Shown: positions 12,422 through 22,729 of the stretch, piece by piece
Layout of the letters: each line of letters starts with the position of its first letter
How positions within the stretch are numbered: position 1 is the stretch's first letter
From: Siphonodentalium dalli
Lineage: Eukaryota; Mollusca; Scaphopoda; Gadilida; Siphonodentaliidae
Direction: 5' to 3'
DNA length: 64,000 bases
Assembly: GCA_032622095.1 (NCBI GenBank)
Contig: CP136062.1
Coordinates: forward strand, 201,713,959-201,777,958
Position numbers and translations under genes: made by a program
Notes under the pieces: model-generated
Databases searched by the model: none
Told to the model about the DNA's origin: nothing
The model's input: only the letters and a program-made list of their open reading frames with translations

Positions 12422-13278
12422 TATACTAGCCGATGAGCCCGACGTTGTCCGGGCTATTCAAAAACCAAATTTCAAGTCGATAGCTCCACCCGATTCCGAG
12501 ATTTGGTCTGCGCATGCACGAGGCTGGCGTCGCACGGGCTCGGCGACCCGATAAAATTCGTATCCGGGGCAAGATACATTCACATAGCAAATTTTAAGTC
12601 GATAGCTCCACCCGTTTCCGAGATCTCGTCTGTGCATGCGCGAAGCTGGCGTCGCACGGGCTCGGCGACCCGATAAAATTCGTATCCGGGGCAAGATACA
12701 TTCACAAACCAAATTTCAAGTCGATAGCTCCACCGTTTCCGAGATCTCGTCTGTGCATGCGCGAAGCTGGCGTCGCACGGGCTCGGCGACCCGATAAAAT
12801 TCGTATCTGGGGCAAGATACATTCACATAGCAAATTTTAAGTCGATAGCTCCACCCGTTTCCGAGATCTCGTCTGTGCATGCGCGAAGCTGGCGTCGCAC
12901 GGGCTCGGCGACCCGATAAAATTCGTATCCGGGGCAAGATACATTCACAAACCAAATTTCAAGTCGATAGCTCCACCGTTTCCGAGATCTCGTCTGCGCA
13001 TGCGCAAAGCTGTCGTCGCACGGGCTCGGCGACCCGATAAAATTCGTATCTGGGGCAAGATACATTCACATAGCAAATTTCAAGTAGATAGCTCCACCCG
13101 TTTCCGAGATCTCGTCTGCGCATGCGCGAAGCGGGCGCCGCACGGGCTCGCCAATGCGACAACGTCGACCGCCTGGTCAAACTACACACACGTACCAAGT
13201 TTCATCCCGATCGGTCGAGAATCGTAGATTTGTATAAATGACAGACAGACATACAGAGGTCTTCAAAATATATATGAG
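12422..13278 (-). repeat. 122-bp repeat array, block 2 (six units)
   Basis: Same opening and closing sequences as block 1. The GATAGCTCCACC box recurs about six times at 121-122-bp spacing (near 12476, 12598, 12719, 12841, 12962 and 13083). Two units more than block 1 indicate expansion by unequal exchange. Confidence 0.85.
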
Positions 13279-13828
13279 ACTAGCCGATGAGCCCGACGTT
13301 GTCCGGGGTATTCAAAAACCAAATTTCAAGTCGATAGCTCTACCCAGCCCGAAATTTCAAGTCGATAGCTCTACCCGTTTCCGAGATCTGGTCTGCGCAT
13401 GCGCGAAGCTGGCATCGCACGGGCTCGGCGACCCGATAAAATTCGTATGCGGGGCAAGATACATTCACATAGCAAATTTCAAGTCGATAGCTCCACCCGT
13501 TGCCGAGATCTCGTCTGCGCATGCGCGAAGCTGGCGTCGCACGGGCTCGGCGACCCGATAAAATTCGCATCCGGGGCAAGATACATTCACATACCAAATA
13601 TCAAGTCGATAGCTCCACCCGTTTCCGAGATCTCGTCTGCGCATGCGCGAAGCGGGCGCCGCACGGGCTCGCCAATACGACAACGTTCACCGCCTGGTCA
13701 AACTACACACACGTACCAAGTTTCGTCCCGATCGGTCGAGAATCGTAGATTTGTATAAATGACAGACAGACAAACAGACAAACAAACAAACATACATACA
13801 GACAGAGGTCTTCAAAATATATATGAGA
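13279..13828 (-). repeat. 122-bp repeat array, block 3
   Basis: A further opening sequence (CTAGCCGATGAGCCCGACG) directly follows the closing sequence of block 2. It has about three full units and one truncated unit, then the usual closing part with an expanded GACAGACA/AACAAACA tail at 13761-13805. Confidence 0.85.
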
Positions 13829-13924
13829 TAATGTCCATTGGGCGCATATAATCTAATATTCGGCCACCATTCGTTATTTTTATAACGATTATAACAAATT
13901 CCGAAGTTAGCCGAAGATTTTGTT

Positions 13925-14008
13925 GTAGACGAAGTCACGTGATCATCGGCCCGATCACGTGATTGTCACATGTAAACAGAAGCATAGCACGTGATCGATC
14001 ACGTGGTA
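13925..14008. promoter_or_regulatory. Cluster of CACGTG boxes, copy 2
   Basis: Repeats the four-box CACGTG cluster of 12170-12245 with essentially the same spacing, as part of the block duplication. Confidence 0.45.
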
Positions 14009-14365
14009 ACCCATCGACAACGCATAGATACGCTACGGCAGTATTTTAAGTTTGCATGTAGTCGATCTCGGCCTTTGAAGATTGTCGCGTTATCACACTA
14101 CGAATGCAAAACTTTGCCGAAAACATCGCCGTTCTCGTAATTAAATGTCTTTATAGTGTTATTATTATTATATGTATCGTGATGTGTTGTTACTATAAAG
14201 CCATGCCCGTATATTATTCAGTTTTGCGCGCATTTATCTATATAAACACGTGCTCGTGTTTATATATTTTTTTCCGTTACCTGAATAGTCCAAGTTATAT
14301 TATATATTATATATTCATATAAAGATTGCATATATATGCGAAGACTTGCACACTAGTTATTAGGC

Positions 14366-15256
14366 AATTATCATCTCGTAAACATTCCAATTTCCAGATG
14401 ACCTTTGCCTTGTGTCAATAAAGAGCGTTTCGTTTTAATTTATCGTAACGCGGTAAAACTAAAAAAATCGGTTTATTGCTGTCGGATTTAATCAATTATA
14501 ATCAAGTCATTCATTACCAATATGATATGATAAGTAAATTTTTCTTGGTTATGAATCATGTATATATTAGGGCAATATGGTGTTTATATATATTTCGGAA
14601 TATTGCTTCCCCTACCCCCAAACTATCTTGCCGACTGTCACTGATGAAATCACTGCGTTTATGCGTGGTTATTGGCCTATAAAATTAACACTCTAGCAAT
14701 GCGTCTATTGAATATGCAGGTCAGAACTCGACCTCTATGTGTCAATTACGCATAACAATAGGATTATACAATATATAAACGTTCGCCGTGGTTCGTTTAA
14801 ACATCCAATCATATATAAAACTTTTTGTAGGAGGGATAATAATCCGGTTTAATATGTAAGCACATATACAAGCGTTCTTTATTCGCAATATATCGTAATA
14901 GTGAACGCTCTTTATTGCGTCAAGGTAAAGGGACTGGACTTAGAACAGTTGTCGTCGTGATTTTTTACTGATTACACCAATACAGGTCAATACATGTACA
15001 CGAACTTCCGATATGCATGCTTTATATATCCTTCCAAGTCATAGCAATTTCCGCTTTATTAAACTCTTTTTATTCGTACCATATTAGGTAAACTCTTAAC
15101 ATGGAACGCTCTTTATTGAGCCATGGTGAAGGAAATGTGGAATCGACTTAGAATAGTTGTTATCGTGAATTATTCAACATACTCTCCACTTTAACTGCAA
15201 TTGTATGTATTCGTAACCATGACTGACTTGTCAAATTAAACGCTCTTTATTTGGTA
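14366..15256. repeat. Region with recurrent CGCTCTTTATT boxes
   Basis: AACGCTCTTTATT or its complement AATAAAGAGCGTT occurs near 14421, 14903, 15112 and 15239, with a variant GCGTTCTTTATT near 14873. The segment after the box at 14903 (GACTTAGAACAGTTGTCGTC) resembles that after 15112 (GACTTAGAATAGTTGTTATC), so it is a diverged duplication of about 210 bp. The same AAAGAGCGTT box occurs inside M2 MITEs at 27797, 30157 and 43410. Confidence 0.55.
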
Positions 15257-15411
15257 TACGTAATCGGTTTCTGATTTTGCGCAACGAGTTTCCCACAGAA
15301 ATCCCGCCAAATGGCACGTAAACGAACATCGTTTGGAAATGAATACAGCATTATACCTAACTGAGAGTCACTAGACCGGCCACAGCAGAAAACACTGCAT
15401 TTATATGGCAT
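15250..15411 (-). pseudogene. THAP-domain N-terminal half (possible first exon)
   Basis: Read on the minus strand from the ATG at 15411, the frame gives MPYKC, a CC pair five residues on, then an FPND motif, RAIW and a further Cys near residue 40. This spacing is that of the THAP zinc-binding DNA-binding domain: N-terminal MPxxC, FP, a Trp, then Cys. The second half of the domain (the C-x2-H pair and AVPTIF-like end) is absent, and the frame stops at about 15247. No strong GT donor is obvious; GTATAC near the end is a weak candidate. It could be a first exon, a fragment of a THAP gene, or part of a P-element-like transposase, since that family also carries THAP domains. An in-frame upstream ATG lies at 15453. 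What is seen is a half domain; its function is inferred. Confidence 0.45.
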
Positions 15412-15453
15412 TGTTACGAATGAATGATTGTAAATACGAGACACTCGGGGCAT

Positions 15454-16860
15454 ATATACGGAAAATTAAAACAACATCGTGAACACGCGCCCGAATAGAG
15501 TTCACATGCCTGCTCGTGTTTTATAAGCTTTATTTTTGACACGAAAGAGTTACCTACCCCGCTCAATCGGCCTTCTATAGTTTTTTTTGTCAAAACAATA
15601 ACTTTTCAAACAGCGTTTAAGACAAATCACAAGTGAATATAACTCACCGCGCGATGAAAATTAACCATGTGTACACAATGCTATTGATATGCCCCGCAGT
15701 AATTCCATCACGTTCACGCGCTGATGTCTATTCCGGATTTTCCATCGTCATATAGGTAGACACAATTAACTCCGACTCTGATTCCCTGTTTTTAATTAGT
15801 TTACCTCGCTTGACGTCATGCGAGGTTTTGCGACGGAGATAGCCGACAACCGGTGGCGGTATTATTTATTTATTTCTCGGCTTATTTATTACGCGATTTT
15901 TATGGGACTTGGATTATTGTGATCACAATAGGGGTGGCTTTCCGATATAGTTTTGTTGTTTCATGAGCATTGTAATCCTTTAAGGATGGTTATGGTTCGA
16001 TATATCTCATCACTTTCCTGTTCAGAACTAACCACTGTTTTAGTATAATGGTTCATATTTTAGCTCATTGTCGTCTGAATATCTTTACTCGCCCTCATTT
16101 GTTAGGAAATTTTTTAATCGCGATTTATATGCTCTCTTCGCCAATAAATGTCATCACAATTATGGAATATCGACTGTTAGTAAGCTCTAGCATCAATTAC
16201 GCATATCTATCGACTACCATGGTGATATTGACTTCAAATTTCTGCTATTCAAATTTTAAACATGCATATTTAGAGAATTATACAAGTAGTTCCGTACAAG
16301 TATTACATACATCTATACATGTCGCGTACAAAGGATAAATGCCATGCTAACCTGTATGATCTTCTGATTATCATTTGATAATCCTTTGCATCCGGTCGCA
16401 AAGTTGTTGACACCTTTAATGTGACTCAGCCAAGTTACGAGAAACGGATATGTATATCGTTATATTTATTTTTGCCAACTTTAAATTTGATGCCTGAGGG
16501 TTTACTGTTTGACAAAAGGGAGATTATAGATTAATTACGACATGTACACCTCCAAGTTATTTCATCAAGGTGAGAGCTATAAATTAGCACTGTTCCGATA
16601 TTAGATACATGTAGTCTATTATATATTGAAGTTATATAATGGCGTAATCGTCGATCTTTGTTGGTTATCGGAAATGGCCAAAAATCACTCTTGTTTTTGT
16701 TTTCAAAGTTTCTCTATTTGTTTTTGTTATCAAACGACTGTCACTTTTACAAGATACTTCTATACACACCTAGCCATCTTGCTTGAACATATCGGAAAGA
16801 AGCTATATTGTCGTGTGTTGATTTGGAGTTTGGGATGATTCCCGGGAGGATTTAGAAGGG
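15454..16860. other. Intergenic sequence, no supported gene
   Basis: AT-rich sequence with scattered short open frames, for example a 96-codon frame at 16048-16338 on the + strand. None has recognisable domains, splice partners or composition. Confidence 0.55.
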
Positions 16861-16951
16861 CAGTATGCCCTCCCCTACAACCCACTTGTTTGATGCTGTG
16901 TTATCGCTGAAGAGCGTTGTTGACGTTCATGCCCCCGAAGCAGGAAGTGAC

Positions 16952-17136
16952 TTAGACCTTGATCTTTTTTGCTTCTTTTTTTTCCTGTTGGTTGGTGTTT
17001 TTGTTTTTGTTGGTGCTGCTGCTGATTCCGCTATCTTTCTTTGTGTAAACGCTAATAATCTTTCTGTTTCTTTCTATTATCCTTCTTTGTTCTTTCATGA
17101 ACGCGGCATGCGCAGAGAGGCTGGTGGTGTTGCCGG

Positions 17137-17167
<31 letters not shown>

Positions 17168-17696
17168 GGTGGTGGTGGTGGTGGTGGTGGTGGTGGAGAT
17201 GGAGGACACCGGGATGTAATGGTATTCCGGTGTCGCAGGTGTAAATGTGTCCATCTCTACCTCGAAGTCAGCGGCAGGAACGTCGGGGGTGATATCCGCG
17301 TCCCTGTCTCCGTTGACCTCGGTGACGATAGCAGAGACTTCGGGGGTGACATCGGTGTCTCTGCTTCTGGTGGTGGTATCGTCGGGTTGAGGTCGAGTGG
17401 GGGGAGCTGGGCGTCTCTCAGCTCTCCCATTCGCTTTCCATGCTGCAAGTCTCTCGGCATCTCTTTTTTCCTCGATGGCGTTTTCTTCTTTTTCTTTTTC
17501 ATCTTTTGTCGATGTTTCCGTGCTGATCTGGTGTAGTAGTGAGACCTGAAGAGGGCTGTGCCGGGCCTGATGGAAAATCCAGAATCAGCTGGTATCCGCC
17601 TTTATGATCATGAAGTGTCCAGCTCAGACAAGGCGTGACATGCATGGCATCCAGCATATTAGTGACACTAATTGGTATTAGCGGTGGCGAGTTCAT
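16952..17696 (-). pseudogene. Broken paralogue of the CCAAT-driven ORF (two frameshifts)
   Basis: On the minus strand the ATG at 17696 opens a product whose first 45 or so residues align with the intact ORF at 19744-18974: MLDAMHV against MLDSMHV, HKGGYQLILDF against HKGGYQLVLDF. The frame then breaks twice, near 17500 and in an A-run near 17450. The next conserved module (KKTPSRKK, then AERLAAWK) is thus split between frames. After the second shift one frame stays open to the stop at 16952. That stretch encodes a DVTPEV-like acidic part, a long Thr run (GGT repeat on the + strand), an Asn run and a Lys-rich end. Upstream sequence including a CCAAT box is also shared. The function is unknown. 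Confidence 0.6.
17150..17195. repeat. (GGT)n trinucleotide run
   Basis: About 15 tandem GGT triplets. On the minus strand they would encode the Thr run of the broken ORF, and their expansion has clearly lengthened that product. Confidence 0.9.
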
Positions 17697-17699
17697 CCT

Positions 17700-17820
17700 G
17701 AGAGGTGGCGATTCAAGCTATCTGGAGGTCCGACTCATGAATGCTGAATGAATACGTGAATGAATGTATGTGAGGTGAACTCGAGTCAGCATAAAAAAAA
17801 TTCTGGCTGCTGATTGGTTG
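17700..17820 (-). promoter_or_regulatory. CCAAT-box upstream region of the broken ORF
   Basis: The minus-strand sequence upstream of 17696 keeps CCAATCAGCAGCCAG (CCAAT box at 17817-17813) and GGTCGGACCACC-like sequence near the start, both shared with the region upstream of 19744. A clear TATA box is not seen; an A/T run lies near 17790. Confidence 0.5.
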
Positions 17821-17829
17821 ATTATCATT

Positions 17830-18750
17830 GAGGGAAATATCCCTAAGCGGGAACAGAAAATCATAGCCTATACGTAAATATGGCGATCTTGTATGTTTAG
17901 ATGTCCAGGAAGAGTCTGATGGGCTCCCGAAGTTATGGAAGGGGTCTGGGTATTTTTATGCTGCTGATTTTTGTGCAGTAAATGGGGTAGTTGTGGAAAT
18001 GCAAGATTATCGTTTGAAAAAAATACCGAAAAGGGCGCGTTTGTTGTCACAGACTGGTGCAGCGGATGACATTCTAAGGGAAAATTTACCACTTGAAGTT
18101 CAAATAGGCTTAACCCATGGCCGGCGGGACTGTCGCCTATGGGAAATAATTAGGTGTTTGTAACCTTATCATTCATTGAAAACAAATTAGGTAAGCCTGA
18201 AATAATTTTATTTCAAAACATAATTGTGATTAAAACGAATGCAATGGCGTATGTATGGATCTGTAACGTTTGGTGACAGTTCCGAGTCTACGTATACACT
18301 CTATTCTTTTTAATAAATATCGCACCCTGTAGTATGTTTATCTAACATTTCGATGTATTTTTTTAGAACTGTTGTTCATGATTATTAATAGCGTTGACAA
18401 ATATTGCAACTAATTCCGTCGAAGCCATAACGAGAGGTTTTAAAAGAAGCTTTCTTAATTAATCCTATTAACTCAGTGCTTGCTCGTGGGTGGCTATAAA
18501 TCCAACATTGCGGCGCGTCTCGTATCCAGTCACGTGATTAAGAACGCTCTATACCAAAGTGGAATAAATATTATGTAGTTTCCTTTCTAGGCTAATTATG
18601 ACACAGTTCACACACTGTGTTTTTAGCCTAAATTTTTAAATCATCGGGGCTCGAACATTATGTGGGCCTTCTGTTTTCCCTGATTTAATGGTGATTTCAC
18701 TTTATGTTACGGTTAAAATAAAAAATTATCGGGAAATAGCTCTTAACTAC
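17830..18750. other. Intergenic sequence between the two related ORFs
   Basis: No gene is supported. A 74-codon minus-strand frame at 17868-18092 has no recognisable features. Confidence 0.5.
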
Positions 18751-18973
18751 AGGTTACACTGGTGTAAATAAGGTTCCGAGTGACATCTGTTGTTGAGTCG
18801 TTTCCGGCCGAAGGCCGGGTAGGGTGGTCGGACTGCAGTGTGCAAGTCCCTTCACCCTTCCTTGGTTTTTTCCGATGAAAATCGAACATGTTGGCTGTCG
18901 TAGGTGTTGTGGTTGGAGGCAAGGCGGCGAAAGCGTGGTGGAGGAGTCTTAGCGGCGGTTGTTTTGTTTCTTT

Positions 18974-19744
18974 CTATTTCTCTTTCTCTTTTTTTGGCGG
19001 TGGTTCGGATGGTGATGTTTGCAAACTTGGAGTCGGACGATTCATGATCTTTTCGGTTTCGGCTTGTACTAATTCGGATTTTCTTACTGCTTCTTGTGCT
19101 CTCGCTACAATTTCCATTAAGTTCTTTTGTCTTTCTTCTTTTTCGGAGTCGGATGTGTCGTCGCAGTCAGAGTCGGAATCAGATGTGTCGTTGGGGTTGG
19201 AGTCAGAGGTGTCTTCGGGGTTGGAGTCAGATGTGTCTTCGGAGTCGGAGTCAGAAGTGTCTTCGGAGTCGGATGTATCTTCGGTGTCGGATGTTGGTGC
19301 TTCGTTTGCTGTATGAGAGGCAGGTGAAGATTCCGGTTCGGTGTAATCCGGCGTCTTCGGGTTGAAAAAGGAGATGTCCGCGTCTATCCGTGGCGATGGG
19401 GAGTCCATTACCACTTCGGGCGGTGAATCGATCTCGGCTGCGCGGGAGGTGTCGCCTGGTGTGGCATCAGTCGATTTCCTCTTTTTCCACGCAGCCAATC
19501 TCTCTGTGTCTCTCTTTTTCCTGGATGGAGTCTTTTTCTTTCGCTTCTTCCTAGCTGGTTTGGTAGTTTCCAGACCTCTCCCGGTAGAGAGCCCTGATAA
19601 GGGATTTGCCGGGCAGGACTGGAAGTCCAAAACCAACTGGTATCCGCCTTTGTGTGCATGGAGTGACCAGCTCACACAAGGCGCGACATGCATGGAGTCC
19701 AGCATTGTTGTGATAGCATTCGGGATTTTCGGTGGCGTAGTCAT
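18974..19744 (-). CDS. Unknown 256-aa basic/acidic protein with conserved N-terminal module
   Basis: This is an intact ORF on the minus strand, starting at the ATG at 19744. Residues 1-45 form the module shared with the paralogue at 17696, with the pattern W(S/T)LHxHKGGYQL(V/I)LDF. Residues 63-90 are strongly basic (KKRKKK, TPSRKKR, AWKKRK) and would serve as a nuclear-localisation or nucleic-acid-binding segment. Residues 100-140 are Pro/Ser/Asp-rich. Residues 153-200 are tandem EDTSDS-type acidic repeats. Residues 201-233 look helical, and the tail is again Lys-rich. No cysteine knuckle, protease or transposase motif is visible. A Trp-containing strand module followed by a K(T/S)PS-R-RD-R basic segment resembles multi-copy, unannotated ORFs of marine invertebrates, perhaps gag-like proteins of a retroelement; that comparison is from memory. 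Start choice is supported by a TATA box 67 bases upstream. The function is unknown. Confidence 0.6.
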   Translation of the reverse strand: MTTPPKIPNAITTMLDSMHVAPCVSWSLHAHKGGYQLVLDFQSCPANPLSGLSTGRGLETTKPARKKRKKKTPSRKKRDTERLAAWKKRKSTDATPGDTSRAAEIDSPPEVVMDSPSPRIDADISFFNPKTPDYTEPESSPASHTANEAPTSDTEDTSDSEDTSDSDSEDTSDSNPEDTSDSNPNDTSDSDSDCDDTSDSEKEERQKNLMEIVARAQEAVRKSELVQAETEKIMNRPTPSLQTSPSEPPPKKEKEK

Positions 19745-19804
19745 CCTGAGAGGTGGCGATCCTAACTCTCTGGTGGTCCGACCGTGAATCTAGCGGATGC
19801 GGGA

Positions 19805-19850
19805 GGAATATATAGGAGAGAATAAAATAGACACTGGGCCCTGATTGGTC
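19805..19850 (-). promoter_or_regulatory. TATA and CCAAT boxes of the 256-aa ORF
   Basis: On the minus strand, GACCAATCAG (CCAAT at 19848-19844) is followed about 30 bases later by CCTATATATT (19816-19807). The ATG at 19744 lies about 65 bases beyond. Order and spacing fit an RNA polymerase II core promoter. The CCAAT part is conserved upstream of the paralogue. Confidence 0.6.
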
Positions 19851-20207
19851 AATAGCCTTGTGTGTGCTTTTCACATAAAAAAATCATCACACCTCTTCCC
19901 TATGATTTCCCATAGGTAAAATAACCATTGGCACAGGAATTAACCCTTTGTAGTGAAGTTTGAATTTTTTGGTGTGGTCTAAAATATGACTGTATTTTTT
20001 TATGCGGTTCTGACACTAGTTACGAAAACATAAGATTTAAAGGCGAATTCCCTGCTAGACAGACATGATTTTTTTGTGTAAAAAGTTTCCCAAAATGTCA
20101 ATTTTTCAGATTTAAAGAAAATTTTGGACCCAACATTTATATTGCCAACACTATACGCTAAAACGTTAGCACTGAGGCCTATGGAAAACATTTACACCAG
20201 TGTAACC

Positions 20208-20600
20208 TACAATGTCATATGTCCCGTTCAGATATGGCTCCACAAGAAGCAACCAATAGACAGGAGCCCGCCTAATCAATTATATTTCATAGCGCATAAA
20301 AGTTAATCCCCAAAGTCAGCCGATTGAGCTTTAATGACGGAATACAAACATAACCGACACAAAACCAACTTCTGTAACAACACAGAACACTTAAAATTGA
20401 TTTCTATGTTCGAAGGCTGCCATCTCGATATAAACCAGTGGTCTGTTTTATATTGAACTAGCTGAAAGAGGCTCCCTGCCTTCGAAAAAAATCCGAACAG
20501 ACCAGCTGAACAGACAGACAGATCCTACTATCTATATACATGTATGTAATTTAGAGTATAGGATACGTCTGTATGTTTGTCTGGCGTTTTCACCCAGACC
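20208..20600. other. Intergenic sequence, nothing recognised
   Basis: No gene or clear repeat, apart from a short ACAGACAGACAG run near 20511 leading into the next inverted repeat. Confidence 0.5.
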
Positions 20601-20616
20601 CCTGGACCGATTTCAA

Positions 20617-21150
20617 CAGATTTTGTAGACCATGCCATGAATCTCTACTTTGGTTAACGCCCGTAGAGATCATATTCCAACAGTACAAAACTTGGGAACT
20701 TTTTGAAGTTTTGACAGGGAACCGTATAATATCGAAATAATAACGCGGGGAATATATTTCTCAATGATTATCTGTTCCTTAATATTGTACTTCACTATAT
20801 GTGAAGATCCCAACTCAAAATTGCATGCTTTTCTGTGAATTTTGAGAGCCGATATCGCAATAAACTAAACATTCAATTAATTACACAGGAAAAAATCATA
20901 TAATTGTAAGAAACGCAAAGCAAAATCGCTCACAAAGTCACTTAAATCGTGAAATTTCGAGTTGGGACTTCACCGGTACATTATTAAGAAACAGATAATA
21001 ACAAAGAAATATATTCCCTGTGTTATTTTTTTCGATTTTATAAGGTTCCCTGTCAAAACATCAAAAAGTTCCCATGTTTTGTACTGGTGGAATATGATCT
21101 CTACGGGCGTTAGACATAGTAGAGATTCATGGCATAATCTACAGATTTTG
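20617..21150. repeat. Imperfect inverted repeat (arms about 210 bp)
   Basis: The left arm has ATGCCATGAATCTCTAC, CGCCCGTAGAGATCATATTCC and CAGGGAACC. It is answered in reverse by the right arm with GGTTCCCTGTCAAAAC, GGAATATGATCTCTACGGGC and GTAGAGATTCATGGCAT (about 21050-21147). The centre lies around 20830-20935. The arms are roughly 85% alike by eye. It is a small fold-back structure of an unassigned family. Confidence 0.8.
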
Positions 21151-21354
21151 GTGTGGTGACTCGGGCTACCCTGGCGGAGGTTATAACGACGTTAGTTTTT
21201 CAAAATTTAAATAATTGTTTTTTATTGAAAACATAAAAATAAACCATATATATACCGGTATATATATTTTACATTTTATATTCTAAAGCACGGCAGCATA
21301 TTAATAGCGCTAACTTGATTTCTTACACTATAAAACGTTTAGTGAACTGTTTAG

Positions 21355-21817
21355 TTAAAGGGGTACTGTACGCCATTTTCATTAAATTTCCGGTGACAAC
21401 AACGATCTAATATCGATAATATATAGAAACATAAGTAATTTGAGTCGAAGATGTATTCTGTAAACGCTCAGGTTAATAGGCTATCTTAAAATTTAATAAT
21501 TTAAAAGTTAATAATTTGATATAAATTGAATTTATGACTGGAGCCATAAAATGGCGTCAATTAAATTACGAATTACCGTAATCAAAAATAGTAATTGAGG
21601 GATACTGGATTTTTAAACCGATCGCACACACGATTGCTTAAAATATTATGATGATACGGGGAGAACACTCAAGCCACTCACTGACTAGCGACGATACAAT
21701 AACTTAAATGATTATATGGGACTAGTATGCATATAATATAACTTTTATTTGATTCATTTGGTTGACTCGGAGACTATAGAAACCAACAACAACATGTGGC
21801 GTACAGTACCCCTTTAA
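21355..21817 (+). mobile_element. MITE family M1, copy 2 (463 bp)
   Basis: Bounded by TTAA AGGGGTACTGTAC and GTACAGTACCCCT TTAA. The interior is homologous to 2860-3459 in the opposite orientation. Confidence 0.85.
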
Positions 21818-21887
21818 CAGTTAGACTTTAGGAAACTGTTTATAAACAGTTTATCTCAACTGTTGAAATAGTTTAGTATAATAAATC

Positions 21888-21985
21888 AAGTTGGCGCTAA
21901 TCAGTTCTGGTTAAATCACAGACACCACAGTGAGTCTGGTGTAAATGGGGAGGGGGGATTTCTACTACTACCAGCATAATTACAT
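21888..21985 (+). repeat. Dispersed repeat R2 fragment
   Basis: The segment with GCGCTAATCAGTTCTGGTTA and GAGTCTGG matches the reverse complement of 33765-33858, which has TCCCATTACCCCAGACTCAC and CCAGAACTGGGCGCTAAT. Confidence 0.65.
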
Positions 21986-22729
21986 CAGTCTCATCCAATC
22001 ACACCATCCCCGGGAAAGCGATGTATCTTATCATAGATATAGATAGATAAATTTTTTAATGGCTAACAGATGCAAAATTTGCAGACAATTGAGCATAAGC
22101 ATATATACAATAGAGTAACACAGAGTGTGACATTCATATAGTATAAATATAAAAAGTATAGATATATAAATATAACAAGAATGCAGCTTGACAGTTCTGC
22201 AGAGGGACAAGATAGTGAATAAACCTAGCTTAGTAATGACTACTAAATAGATACTCATACCTTTATATATATATATATATATATATATAAACATGAATAA
22301 TCAACCCGTGCCATCCCACCATCCTCCCTCAACAGGACTGTCATATTTCTTAAGAAATACTAGTAAGAGAAACAACAGCTCTTCGCCACCTGCATATACA
22401 CACTACTGCGATGTATGGCCGGCTTTGGACTGGCCTGTCCATGACCGAAAGATGGAAACCCGAAATACAGGCAGCAGTGACAATATATGCAACTGGCCAA
22501 ATACTGTCATCGTACATAGAAAGATAGAGAGAAAGATAGAGTAGTAGAAGAGAAATATACACGTGAATAAGCTCGTCTGACAAGTCATGCCATCGATTGC
22601 CATCAATGAGCGCACAGGAAAGCAAACCAAAGCTTGCTTATTTCCACTTAACCGACCACATGACTGACCAGGCCACAGCACAAGTTCTCATAAGTTCGTA
22701 CAGTATTATTAATAGTATGATTCATACCA
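21986..22729. other. Intergenic sequence with microsatellites
   Basis: An ATAGATAGATA run lies near 22034 and a (TA)n run near 22265-22288. Nothing else is recognised, and short frames here lack features. Confidence 0.5.

Larger units (their letters stand above)
11284..14012. repeat. Tandem block duplication of a 122-bp repeat element
   Basis: A composite block occurs twice. It holds a unique left part beginning CACCATTTGCACAATTGTTA (11284 and 12254), then an array, then a unique right part from GATAATGTCCATTGGGCGCA (about 12063 and 13826). The right part ends in GTGGTAACCCAT (12250 and 14012). Left and right parts are nearly identical between copies, so the duplication is recent. The second copy is longer because its array expanded and re-initiated at 13279. 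Confidence 0.9.
18752..20207 (-). mobile_element. TIR-bounded element carrying the 256-aa ORF (1.46 kb)
   Basis: The ends are a 17-18-bp inverted repeat, GGTTACACTGGTGTAAAT at the left and its complement ATTTACACCAGTGTAACC at the right. Each end is flanked by TACA (18748-18751 and 20208-20211), which may be a 4-bp target duplication. Inside lie a CCAAT/TATA promoter and an intact ORF on the minus strand. This looks like a small mobile unit with its own promoter. The broken paralogue at 16952-17696 does not show the same termini. Confidence 0.5.

Noticed and set aside
11486-13683. Many minus-strand open frames of 70-85 codons with near-identical products, and a 119-codon + frame
   Set aside because: They repeat with the 122-bp unit and reflect a GC-rich, stop-poor repeat; no splice or domain support.
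13750-13810. GACAGACA/AACAAACA run as an independent microsatellite
   Set aside because: It is the usual variable tail of the 122-bp repeat element.
16865-17536. 223-codon + frame with a Gly run
   Set aside because: Antisense to the broken unknown ORF; the minus frame has the paralogue and promoter.
18790-18860. Possible tRNA-derived SINE (GGCCGGGTAGGGTGGTCGG segment)
   Set aside because: No convincing A and B boxes or cloverleaf; left unassigned.
18888-19316. 142-codon + frame with Ser/Glu repeats
   Set aside because: Antisense shadow of the EDTSDS repeats of the 256-aa ORF.
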